Shown here: positions 35,146-43,296 of the stretch, in pieces
How positions within the stretch are numbered: position 1 is the first letter of the stretch
How the letters are laid out: each line of letters begins with the position of its first letter
NCBI RefSeq assembly: GCF_900215655.1
Contig: NZ_OBEN01000003.1
Span: 1 to 64,000, forward strand
Direction of reading: 5' to 3'
From: Hydrogenobacter hydrogenophilus
Lineage (GTDB): Bacteria; Aquificota; Aquificia; Aquificales; Aquificaceae
Length of the DNA: 64,000 nucleotides
The notes under the pieces: generated by a model
What the model saw: the letters and a program-made list of their open reading frames with translations, nothing else
Told to the model about the DNA's origin: nothing
Databases searched by the model: none
Position numbers and translations under genes: made by a program

Positions 35146-36648
35146 TTACCTCCCCATAAGCTTAGCTATGTGTATAACATAGTTAGATGCGGTGCCTGCA
35201 TACCCGTAGTGAGGTATTTTGTAAGTAGCCTTTCTTAGCTCTGGCTTTTCTAACTCAAAGTTTCTTATGTCTTCTATACTAAGACCTGTTTTTTCAAGAA
35301 CCTCTTCAAACTCCTCCCTTGCTCTTTTCTTTGCCTCGGTGAGTATCATCTGACACCTTGAAAGAGCATGAACTTCCGCATCACCTTTTATCTCAATGGG
35401 TGCGTAAAGTAGGTCTGGATAGTCCCCTAAAACTTTTGCCATCGCTCCCACTGACATGGTATTGGGTAGGCATCCGTAGGGAGAAAGCTCGCATATCATG
35501 TGTGCCTGCCTGTTTTTGTAGGCATAAAGTGCCTTACCTATGAGCATGTGTCCTTCACCACCGGTAAGTCTATAATAAAAGTAAGGTCTGGCAAGGTCCT
35601 TTAAAGTTCTCTGATCTGGCAAAGGATTAGGTATGTTGTTCAGAGATTTTCTTAATTTGTCGTATGTATATCTGTAGAGCTTTGCAAAAAACAACACTAC
35701 TGCCTTTTTGAGATGATAGAACTTTATAAACTCCTTTTTGTCCTCAAGTTTAAAAAGTTCCATATTTATGAGGTAGTCCATCCACACCGCTATAGGTGGT
35801 GGTATAACCTCCGCACCTTCCTGTTCAAGCCATCTTTTTATATTGTAGTTGCCTTCACCTTCGTGGGTCTGAAGCCAGAACTCTCCCGTTATCTTCACCT
35901 TAGGCTTTATCCTTAGCCTGTCTACCTCTATATGATCCCAAAGTTCTTTAACCTCCTTTAAAGCTTTTACAAAGTAGTCAGTGGTCAAATGCCACACAAA
36001 AGAGCCAAATTTTTTGCCCTTTATTGGTCTGTTTTTTAGCCTTTCGTAAAGGAGTTCCACGCTGTCTTTTAGCACTTGGTCTGTCTGTCCCTTTTTCACT
36101 TCGTAAGGTCTTGTTGCGTATTCAAGGTCCGTAAGAAGGTCCCCAATAAACATGGCGTATACAAGTCCTAAGGTAAGAGGTGTATTTATTTCAAGTCCTC
36201 CACCATCTGCGGACTGCTCCATCTGAAGAAGGTCCAGCAGGAATAACCTGAAATCCCTGAGATTCAAACCTTCTAATACCCTCTCGTAAGATTCGTGATA
36301 CTGTCCAAACCTACACGGTCCACACGCCCCTATTGTAACAAAGACATACTCATCTTTAACCTTTTGCCTGCCTTCCTTCTTCTCTATTTCCATGAGTGTT
36401 CTTGCAAGGTTTCCCGCGGTAAAGGTGGTGGGACAGCAAGCACCCACATCTATAAACTCCTTACCTATATCAAGGTCTATCCTCCTTATTTCTGGAAGAG
36501 GCTGGGCTCTGTATCCCATGTTTTCAAGCATTGCTTGTATAAGCCTTTCGTGTTTCCATGTTAGTCCACCAAAAAGCACAGTGGTTTTAGCTCTTTCTTC
36601 TTTTGTAAAAGGTTTGGGTTTGTAAGCTCTATAGTCAAGAACCTCCAT
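35146..36648 (-). CDS. 2-hydroxyglutaryl-CoA dehydratase D-component-like iron-sulfur protein
   Basis: A 500-residue protein related to the HgdB-like/DUF2229 part of large activase-reductase fusions. Likely cluster cysteines are in VGACCPTTFTAGN, GACGPCRFGQYHESY and CELSPYGCLPN. It is partner to the tandem activase that follows after 3 nt. Relatives include 2-hydroxyacyl-CoA dehydratases and the double-cubane-cluster reductase; none of their organic-acid fermentation genes are nearby, so function here is open. It lies directly downstream of selC on the same strand, 75 nt away, with an 8-base T-run (minus strand) between. Confidence 0.75.
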   Translation of the reverse strand: MEVLDYRAYKPKPFTKEERAKTTVLFGGLTWKHERLIQAMLENMGYRAQPLPEIRRIDLDIGKEFIDVGACCPTTFTAGNLARTLMEIEKKEGRQKVKDEYVFVTIGACGPCRFGQYHESYERVLEGLNLRDFRLFLLDLLQMEQSADGGGLEINTPLTLGLVYAMFIGDLLTDLEYATRPYEVKKGQTDQVLKDSVELLYERLKNRPIKGKKFGSFVWHLTTDYFVKALKEVKELWDHIEVDRLRIKPKVKITGEFWLQTHEGEGNYNIKRWLEQEGAEVIPPPIAVWMDYLINMELFKLEDKKEFIKFYHLKKAVVLFFAKLYRYTYDKLRKSLNNIPNPLPDQRTLKDLARPYFYYRLTGGEGHMLIGKALYAYKNRQAHMICELSPYGCLPNTMSVGAMAKVLGDYPDLLYAPIEIKGDAEVHALSRCQMILTEAKKRAREEFEEVLEKTGLSIEDIRNFELEKPELRKATYKIPHYGYAGTASNYVIHIAKLMGR

Positions 36649-36723
36649 GGCTTACCCCCTTATACGTTGTTAGAAAAAAAATTAAACTCATAGGCTAAAA
36701 CTACCCTGTTTTATGTCATCTTT

Positions 36724-36823
36724 TGGCGGGAGAGTAAGGGAATCGAACCCTCCGGGGACCGCATCCAGCGACCCCCCACGGGATTTGAAGTCCCGGGGCG
36801 GCACCAGCCAGCCACACTCTCCC
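36724..36823 (-). tRNA. selC: tRNA-Sec (anticodon TCA)
   Basis: Exactly 100 nt including an encoded CCA. The 8-bp acceptor stem is GGGAGAGT/ACTCTCCC, discriminator G. Anticodon stem CGGGA/TCCCG encloses loop CTTCAAA, so the anticodon is TCA (36788-36786), reading UGA. A long variable arm and GGTTCGATTCC T-loop are visible. The first base coincides with the last base of the TAG stop of the upstream gene, so the tRNA must be cut out of the formate dehydrogenase operon transcript unless it has an internal promoter. Confidence 0.96.
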
Positions 36824-37347
36824 TACCTTTTGGGAAGGCATTCTATATTTTCTCTGATAATTATAGCTTCTACTGTTTTTAGTATATCCTGTGCTTTCTT
36901 TAGCTTTTTGAGACTGTCTGTGTCGTTAGAAGCTATCTTTACCATCCATGCCTCGTAGGGAGAGCTAACCAGCGCAGATGGATCCTTCTCTAAGGAGTGA
37001 TTTACCTCAACTATCTTACCACCTATAGGTGTGGGGAAAGTGGATACCCTTTTTCCAGCTTCCACCACCGCTAAATTATCATCGTATTCAAGCACTGTAC
37101 CCACAGGCTTTATTTTTACTGAATACAAGGGATAGGCTAAAGCAGACATAATGGGCATAAAGCCTACTGAATAAACTCCCTTCCCTTCATCTTTTACCCA
37201 TTGAAATATCATCCTTTCCTCGTCCACTCTGTAGAGCCTATCTTTTTTTATAACACAACCTTTTATCACTGTATCTTCCATTTTCTTACCCCACGAAAGA
37301 GTAGAAAGGCTTAAAAATACCTTTAGAACATCTCGCCTACTTATCAT
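36823..37347 (-). CDS. Exported GcvH-like lipoyl-domain protein
   Basis: A 174-residue protein. Residues ~55-150 match the glycine-cleavage H-protein fold: GVYSVGF, AVVEAGKRVSTFPTPIGGKI with Lys99 in the lipoyl-lysine position, then EVNHSLEKDPSALVSSPYEAWMVKI. The N-terminus MISRRDVLKVFLSLSTLSWG resembles a Tat signal (S-R-R-x-V-L-K plus hydrophobic run), unlike cytoplasmic GcvH. It overlaps fdhE by 4 nt and its stop touches selC, so it belongs to the formate dehydrogenase operon. A redox or carrier role with FdhABC is inferred; lipoylation is not proven. Confidence 0.75.
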   Translation of the reverse strand: MISRRDVLKVFLSLSTLSWGKKMEDTVIKGCVIKKDRLYRVDEERMIFQWVKDEGKGVYSVGFMPIMSALAYPLYSVKIKPVGTVLEYDDNLAVVEAGKRVSTFPTPIGGKIVEVNHSLEKDPSALVSSPYEAWMVKIASNDTDSLKKLKKAQDILKTVEAIIIRENIECLPKR

Positions 37348-38105
37348 AAACCTATGATGCTTTTTTCAAATTTTATAAAGCCCTTTTCTTTTGCCCACAG
37401 ATCAAGATAAAGAGTGGCAATATCATCAAACTGAGGCACAGCAAGTCCGTCAATCCGCATATCAATGATCTTTATGTAAGTGTTGCACTTTTTACAAACT
37501 TGCAAAAGAGCATACCTTTCTCTTTCGTCGTAGTAATATTCAAGGGAATCATCTTCATCGTTTCCACACCTTACGCACTTTGTTCTGTTATAGAGCCATT
37601 CTGTATTACAGAGAACACAACTTAGGTATCTTCCACCTTCTACCTCTTCTGCGTCAGATATGTAAGAAACGCTCGGCTTAAAACCGCAGACGGGGCAGGT
37701 GTTTTTTAACCACTGGTCTTTTTTGATATCCGTACTCTCGGACAGTTTGGAAAAGAAAGGGTTCAAAAAACTGATAAAGATAAATCTTTCTTCATCGCAT
37801 GCTGTTTTTTCCCTTAAAAATTTTTCCATCTTTTTGATTAAATCCTCCTTGCTGAGTTTTTTTAGCTCCCGCAGTACTTCCTTTATTGATGGACTACCGT
37901 GCGCTTCACATACCTCAAAAAGGTGATAGATTTTCTTTATGTGCCTTTTCCAATCGCTATCTTTTATCTGAGTATACAGATCCTTCTTAAAAAGCTCTAC
38001 TTGGTATAAAAAGTCCAGTATGTGCGCAACTTCTGCGTGTTTATCCTTAAGCATCACTAACCTTTCCAGATAATACTCTCTTTCTCTGAGTTTGAAGAGC
38101 ATCAC
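37344..38105 (-). CDS. fdhE: Formate dehydrogenase accessory protein FdhE
   Basis: A 253-residue FdhE with CPVCG, CVLCNTEW, CVRCGN and CKKCN rubredoxin-like cysteine pairs, which bind iron. FdhE is needed for activity of membrane formate dehydrogenases and is thought to act after folding on the Sec-containing catalytic subunit. It overlaps the genes on both sides by 4 nt (sodC upstream, GcvH-like downstream). Confidence 0.93.
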   Translation of the reverse strand: MMLFKLREREYYLERLVMLKDKHAEVAHILDFLYQVELFKKDLYTQIKDSDWKRHIKKIYHLFEVCEAHGSPSIKEVLRELKKLSKEDLIKKMEKFLREKTACDEERFIFISFLNPFFSKLSESTDIKKDQWLKNTCPVCGFKPSVSYISDAEEVEGGRYLSCVLCNTEWLYNRTKCVRCGNDEDDSLEYYYDERERYALLQVCKKCNTYIKIIDMRIDGLAVPQFDDIATLYLDLWAKEKGFIKFEKSIIGL

Positions 38106-38617
38106 TTTATAACTCCGCAGGCTATTCTGGGTCCTGCATCTCCTGCTGGGTCTGTTTTGTAGTCATCACGGTGGTGGTGTATCATGAGAGCGGTGCCACC
38201 TTCTTTTAGAAGGCTGTTTTCTTTATTGGGCTTGAGGGTTATAAAGGTGTTTAGTACATCCACCCTGAGGTTTCCGTTGGAATCGGTAAATACATTGGGC
38301 ATGTCACCTGCATGTGGTCCGTCCGGGTTTAAAAGCCCATGCTTCTTTTTATAGGGATTGAAGTGTCCCTTTGCGGACATAAAGTCTGGTGGGTCACACT
38401 TCCCAACTTCGTGTATATGTAAAGCGAGTTCTGTGTTAGGTGGAAGTCCAACCGCACGAAGCTTTATAAGAACGCCACTGTTTGTCTGCAGGAATTCTGC
38501 TGTGCCTATCTTCTCACCCTTCTGATTTATCAGGTCTGCGTGTGCCTTTATTTCCTGAGCCATTGAGAAAGAAAAGAGGGTGGCGCAGAGCGCCAGACCC
38601 TTGACCACACTCCCCAT
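38102..38617 (-). CDS. sodC: Periplasmic Cu-Zn superoxide dismutase
   Basis: A 171-residue SodC with signal peptide (GLALCATLFSFSMA). Copper/zinc ligands are seen in LHIHEVGKCDPPDF, GHFNP, HGLLNPDGPHAGDMPN and MIHHHRDD; the disulfide Cys pair is in GKCDP and RIACGV. The ATG at 38617 is preferred over the longer frame (38650) since GGAGG is 8 nt upstream and the signal peptide then has normal form. It sits between fdhC and fdhE, which is unusual. Confidence 0.93.
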   Translation of the reverse strand: MGSVVKGLALCATLFSFSMAQEIKAHADLINQKGEKIGTAEFLQTNSGVLIKLRAVGLPPNTELALHIHEVGKCDPPDFMSAKGHFNPYKKKHGLLNPDGPHAGDMPNVFTDSNGNLRVDVLNTFITLKPNKENSLLKEGGTALMIHHHRDDYKTDPAGDAGPRIACGVIK

Positions 38618-38622
38618 GACAC

Positions 38623-39255
38623 TCACCTCCTCATCACCTCCCTGAACCACTTAGGATGGTGCCTCATAGCCCAAAGAGCGGAGACCTTGCCAGTTATCAT
38701 ACCCGATAGAGAGCCTGGAACTCCTATGGTTCCCATGTACACATGCACTATAAAGCCCGCACCTACCAGTATAAAAGCAAGATCGTGAAGGAATATGGAA
38801 AGCCTGACTAAACTTATAGGAAAGCTTTCTGGAAACCACATAAGTATGCCACTTATTAAAAACACCAAACCACCTACAAACACAAGCCAACCAAAGAGCT
38901 TCTGACCTGCGTTGTACTTACCTACTTCTGGTAATTTTTCCTCCTCGCTTTTTATATAATACTTAACATTCTTTAGCCACACCATATCATCGGAAGTAAG
39001 GAAAAAGTCCTTTGCCCATCTTAGGAACATAAGAAGCACTCCTACGGAAAATAAAAGTCCTGCCCAAGGGTGAAGCCATCTTGTAAATTCAAGTCCTCCC
39101 AGCACGGTAAGTAGCCACGAAAACTTAGGAGAGTAAATACCAAGTCCAGAAAAGAAAAGATAAAGAAAAGTTATAGCTACAAGCCAGTGAACAACCCTAT
39201 CAAACCTGCTGAATCTTTCTATCTGTACATCTTCCATATGTCTTGTTTCTTCCAT
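38623..39255 (-). CDS. fdhC: Formate dehydrogenase gamma subunit, cytochrome b556
   Basis: A 210-residue FdnI/FdoI-type diheme cytochrome b with four membrane helices. Heme histidines are likely in FDRVVHWLVAITF, RWLHPWAG, FLHDLAFILVG and FIVHVYMGTIG. It passes electrons from the iron-sulfur subunit to quinone. It follows fdhB after 2 nt. MEETRHMEDVQIERFSRFDR precedes helix 1 and is cytoplasmic. Confidence 0.93.
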   Translation of the reverse strand: MEETRHMEDVQIERFSRFDRVVHWLVAITFLYLFFSGLGIYSPKFSWLLTVLGGLEFTRWLHPWAGLLFSVGVLLMFLRWAKDFFLTSDDMVWLKNVKYYIKSEEEKLPEVGKYNAGQKLFGWLVFVGGLVFLISGILMWFPESFPISLVRLSIFLHDLAFILVGAGFIVHVYMGTIGVPGSLSGMITGKVSALWAMRHHPKWFREVMRR

Positions 39256-39257
39256 GG

Positions 39258-40142
39258 TTAGCCCTCCTTTTTATTACCTACCTTTATTGGTCCAAAGAGT
39301 ATGAGCTGTAAGAAAGCTCCCAGCAATGTACCCCAAAGAACTATAGCACCAAAGATCTTCAAAGGACCTTTCCAGAGGCTTATCCAAGGTGATATACTTG
39401 CCTCTTTTGGAAGTCCGTACATCTGTGGTTTGTCTCCATGAGGGAGAACATATATGTATCCAGTTCCACCCACACCAGGTGGGTCATAGATGACCGCCTT
39501 TTCAAAACCTCTCTTTTTGAGCTGATCCACCATCTTTTTAGCTCTTGACAGCATCTCCTCTTTTGTGCCAAAGTGAAGAGCATTAGTGGGACACGCCTTA
39601 ACGCACGCAGGCTCAAGTCCTGCAGAAACTCTGTCTACACAGAAGTTGCACTTCCAGGGTTTGTTGTTCGCATCGTACCTTGGAATGTCAAAGGGGCAAC
39701 CAGAAAGGCAGAACTTACAGCCTATGCACTTAGAGTGGTCAAAGTCCACTATACCGTTTTCGTACTGAATTACAGCTCCGGGGGAAGGACAGGCTTTTAG
39801 ACAGCCTGGGTCTCCACAGTGCATGCACTGGTACTTGGTGATGAACCAAGTTATACCCTTATCTGTTTCTCCTTCCTTGAACTTCATCATCATAAACAGG
39901 CTTGGCATGAGGTCTGGGTATGACTGATAACCTACAAAGTCCTGACCTTCTTTAAAAAGTGGGGGTTTAAGGTCATGCCACTGAGTGCATGCTGCCTCAC
40001 AACCTTTACAACCTATGCAACTGGATATATCTACAAGTATGGCTAAAGTATCTGTTCTTTTGATGTTTTGGTCAGGAAGCTTAGAAGCAGAAACCCTCTT
40101 TAAACCAAGTCCTACGGTTCCTTCTGTGGTAACAGTACTCAT
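39258..40142 (-). CDS. fdhB: Formate dehydrogenase beta subunit, iron-sulfur protein
   Basis: A 294-residue FdnH/FdoH-type protein with four [4Fe-4S] motifs (CIGCKGCEAAC, CMHCGDPGCLKAC, CIGCKFCLSGCP, CNFCVDRV...CVKACP) and one C-terminal anchor helix (~residues 255-280, FGAIVLWGTLLGAFLQLILF). It links FdhA to the cytochrome b. TAT is not evident; it would be exported with FdhA. Confidence 0.95.
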   Translation of the reverse strand: MSTVTTEGTVGLGLKRVSASKLPDQNIKRTDTLAILVDISSCIGCKGCEAACTQWHDLKPPLFKEGQDFVGYQSYPDLMPSLFMMMKFKEGETDKGITWFITKYQCMHCGDPGCLKACPSPGAVIQYENGIVDFDHSKCIGCKFCLSGCPFDIPRYDANNKPWKCNFCVDRVSAGLEPACVKACPTNALHFGTKEEMLSRAKKMVDQLKKRGFEKAVIYDPPGVGGTGYIYVLPHGDKPQMYGLPKEASISPWISLWKGPLKIFGAIVLWGTLLGAFLQLILFGPIKVGNKKEG

Positions 40143-40154
40143 GTCTAACCTCCT

Positions 40155-43100
40155 TTAAGCTTTCACCTTTTCTATCCTGCACAAAAAGCCCTTAAACTCT
40201 GGCGTCTGAGAATTGGGGTCCCACACAAAGGGTGTTGTGAGGTTTGCGAGGGAACCCCTAACTATTCCTTCAAAACCCCAGTGAATGGGAATCCCAACTG
40301 TATATACCTTCTTACCATTTACGGTTAATGGTTTTATTCTCTTTGTAGGCAGTGCGTAAGCTTCTGCAGAACCTCTGGCTGTTATTATCCTTACCTTTTC
40401 GCCTTCTTTTATGTCAAGCTCCTTGGCAAGCTCTTCAGGTATTTCCACAAACATTTTTTGGAACAGCACGGATGTGCCGTAAATATGTTTTGTCCAGTAA
40501 TGGAAGTGTTCTGTAACCCTGTAGGTGGTCGCTGCGTAGGGGAACTTGTCAGGCTTACCCAAAAGGTCAAGGTCAGACTTATAGACCTTCACCACGGGAT
40601 TTTTGTCTGTCTTGGGGTGCAAAAGGTTTTCTACAGGAGACTCATAAGGCTCGTAGTGTTCTGGGAAAGGACCATCCACCAAAAACTGGGAGTATAGCCT
40701 TCCTCTTCCTTCAGGTAGCATGATGAAAGGTCCATACTCAGGAGGTAAGTCTGGTTTTATGTCAGGCACATCGTAGCCAACCCACTTTTGTTCTTTGGCA
40801 TTCCACCATACAAGTTTTTTCTTAGGAGACCTGGGATTTCCGTCAGGTCCTGCAGAAGCACGATTATAGAGTATTCTCCTGTTGGCAGGCCATGAGTAGC
40901 CGTAGTTGGGGTAGATGCCCAATCCTGAAGGATCCGTTAGGTCTGCTGACTTTGCCCTGTTGCCTGACTGAGGGAACACTCCACAATAGAGCCACATACC
41001 GCAGGAGGTAGTGCCATCGTCCTTTAGGTAGATAAAGCTTGGGAGTCTCTCCCCTTTCTTTACCACCACATTGCCCTTATCATCTTTTATATCATCCAAA
41101 GCAACACCGTTTATCTCAAGCGCTAACACCTCCTCTGCAGTGGGATGGTACGGGTTTTGGAAGGGCCACCTTGCTTTTAGTATGGGGTCTGGGAAGACAC
41201 CACCCTCCTTCTGATAAAGTTCCTTGAGTTTCATATAAAGGTTTCCAATAAACCAAAGCTCCTCCTTTGCATCTCCCGGTGGCTCTACCGCCTTATACTG
41301 CCACTTTAGAGTCCTGGCACTGTTGGTCTTAGTTCCTTCCTTTTCTGCAAACACTGCGGAAGGAAGCAGGAACACTTCCGTTTTTATGCTCTCTGGATTT
41401 TCTGCGTGTTTCCAAAATGCAGCCATTTCAGTTTCAAAGGGATCCATCACCACCATCCACTTGAGGTTAGAAAGAGCAACCGCAGTCTTTTTGGCATTAG
41501 GGGTGTTTGCCAGCAGATTAACACCTATTGATACCACACCTTCCATCTTGCCCTTGAACATCCTGTCCACCGCCTCGTCCCAAGAGATGACCTTGTCCTG
41601 CTTGGGAAGGTAAGAGTAGCAGAATTCATTTTCTGGCGTTGCGTTGTCTCCAAAGTAAGACTTGAGCAGAGAAACTATGAACTTAGAGTAGTTAGACCAG
41701 TAGTTCATAGAGCCTTCATCCCACGGTTTGGGCGTGTTGGCTTCTATATAGTCTTTAAGGGTTTGTTGCTCAGGTGTGGGCGGTTTAAGATAGCCGTGAA
41801 GGAATCTACCTTCCCCAGCAAGATCAGTCATTCCCTGTATGTTGGCATGTCCTCTAAGGGCGTTTACACCGCCACCTGGCACACCTATGTTCCCAAGCAG
41901 TAGCTGAAGTATGGCCATAGAGCCTATCACTTGAGTACCCCAAGAGTGATGCGTCCAACCAAGAGCATACAGGTGCGTCATAGACTTGTCAGGTACCCCT
42001 GTTTCCGCTATAAGTCTTGCAACCTCCAGAAACTTCTCTTTTGGAACGCCCGTTATCTTTTCCACCACCTCTGGTGTGTATCTTGAGTAAAACTGTTTGA
42101 GAAGTTGGAAGACACATCTGGGATGTTCCATGGTCATATCCTTCTTAACCATTCCCTTCTCGTCCCTTTCGTAATCCCAAAGTTTTGTATCGTACTTTCT
42201 CTTTTCTGGATCATAACCAGAGAAGAGACCTGTTGAAGGGTCAAAGTTGTAAGTATCCTTTACTATGTAAGTAGCGTTGGTGAAGTACTTTATGTATTCC
42301 TCATCATACTTTTTGTTCTGTAGCACATAGTTTATTAATCCTCCCATAAAGGCTATGTCCGAACCTGGTCTTATCTGCACAAATATATCAGAAACAGCTG
42401 CAGTTCTATGATATCTCACATCCACACTTATTATCTTTGCTCCCTTTTCCTGTCTGGCTTTTATAGCCCATTTGAAACCACATGGATGGTTTTCCGCAGG
42501 ATTTCCTCCCATAACAAAAACTAAGTCCGCGTTCTTTATGTCGTTCCAAGAGTTGGTCATTGCACCTCTTCCAAATCTTGCGGCCAAACTGGCCACCGTT
42601 GGAGCGTGTCACACTCGCGCCTGAGTTTCCAGCGCCACTAAACCCAACAACCTCCCCAGTTTTACTCCAAGATAGCCTGGCTCGTTCTCCATAGTGCATC
42701 CCATGAGCCAGAAAATACTCTCACATCTGTTTACTGTCCTTCCCTCCTGATCCTTTTCTATAAAGGTTCTGTCTCTTGTGTCCTTTATAAGTTTAGCTAT
42801 TCTGTTGAGTGCTTCTTCCCAGCTTATCTCCTTCCATTCTTTGGCTCCGGGGGGTCTGTATAGAGGTTTGGTGATCCTCTGGGGTGAGTTTACAAAATCC
42901 CTAAGGGTTGCACCTTTAGGACATAGAGTACCTCTGTTTACGGGATCATCCGGATCACCTTCTATGTGTATAACCCTTGGCTTTACATTCATAGCACCGT
43001 CTGTCAAACTGTACACAAGAACTCCGCAGGATACAGAACAATAAGTGCAAACACTTTTAGCAACCTTAGCTTTGGCTATTTTAAGCTCCCTAACGCGCCC

Positions 43101-43196
43101 GTAGGCTGGTGTGAGGTCAAAACCAAGACCTCCAACGATCCCAACACCTACAGAAGCTCCAGAAAGTTTTAGAAAACTTCGTCTTGTGAGCTCCAT
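40155..43196 (-). CDS. fdhA: Selenocysteine-containing formate dehydrogenase alpha subunit
   Basis: A 1013-residue FdnG/FdoG-type molybdo/tungsto-bis-MGD enzyme oxidising formate. The in-frame TGA at 42611-42609 splits naive calls; it encodes Sec196 in ETQARV-U-HAPTVASLAARF, matching the active-site U of E. coli FdnG. The N-terminus has a Tat signal (LTRRSFLKLSGA), then the [4Fe-4S] site CTYCSVSC...GTLCPKGA. A SECIS-like hairpin starts 12 nt after the TGA. ATG 43196 has GGAGG 8 nt upstream. The periplasmic location makes this a quinone-reducing enzyme with FdhB and FdhC. Confidence 0.97.
42580..42596 (-). promoter_or_regulatory. SECIS-like hairpin of fdhA
   Basis: Six-bp stem GTGGCC/GGCCGC (one G-U pair) with a 5-nt loop AGTTT, starting 12 nt after the UGA. 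The loop G-U matches the type of loop used by SelB. Confidence 0.75.
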
Positions 43197-43246
43197 GCCA
43201 TTTACCTCCTGAGCTGATAATTTACAAAATTTCCTTTGGCTTTTGA

Positions 43247-43261
43247 TTTGAAATTTTCAAA
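43247..43261. promoter_or_regulatory. Perfect palindrome upstream of fdhA
   Basis: Seven-base arms TTTGAAA and TTTCAAA around one central base, 51-65 nt before the fdhA start in the 100-nt gap after the GGDEF-EAL gene. It may be an operator for the formate dehydrogenase operon. It is not an exact FNR box, whose half-sites are spaced by four bases. Confidence 0.4.
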
Positions 43262-43296
43262 AAGAAAAAACCAAACATATCAATATCAGGATATAC

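Noticed and set aside
36666-36720. Rho-independent terminator after selC
   Set aside because: An 8-base T-run is present on the minus strand but no stable stem precedes it.
42597-42611. FdhA read as two genes or a pseudogene because of an in-frame TGA
   Set aside because: The TGA falls at the active-site Sec position, is followed by a hairpin, and selC and selD are present.
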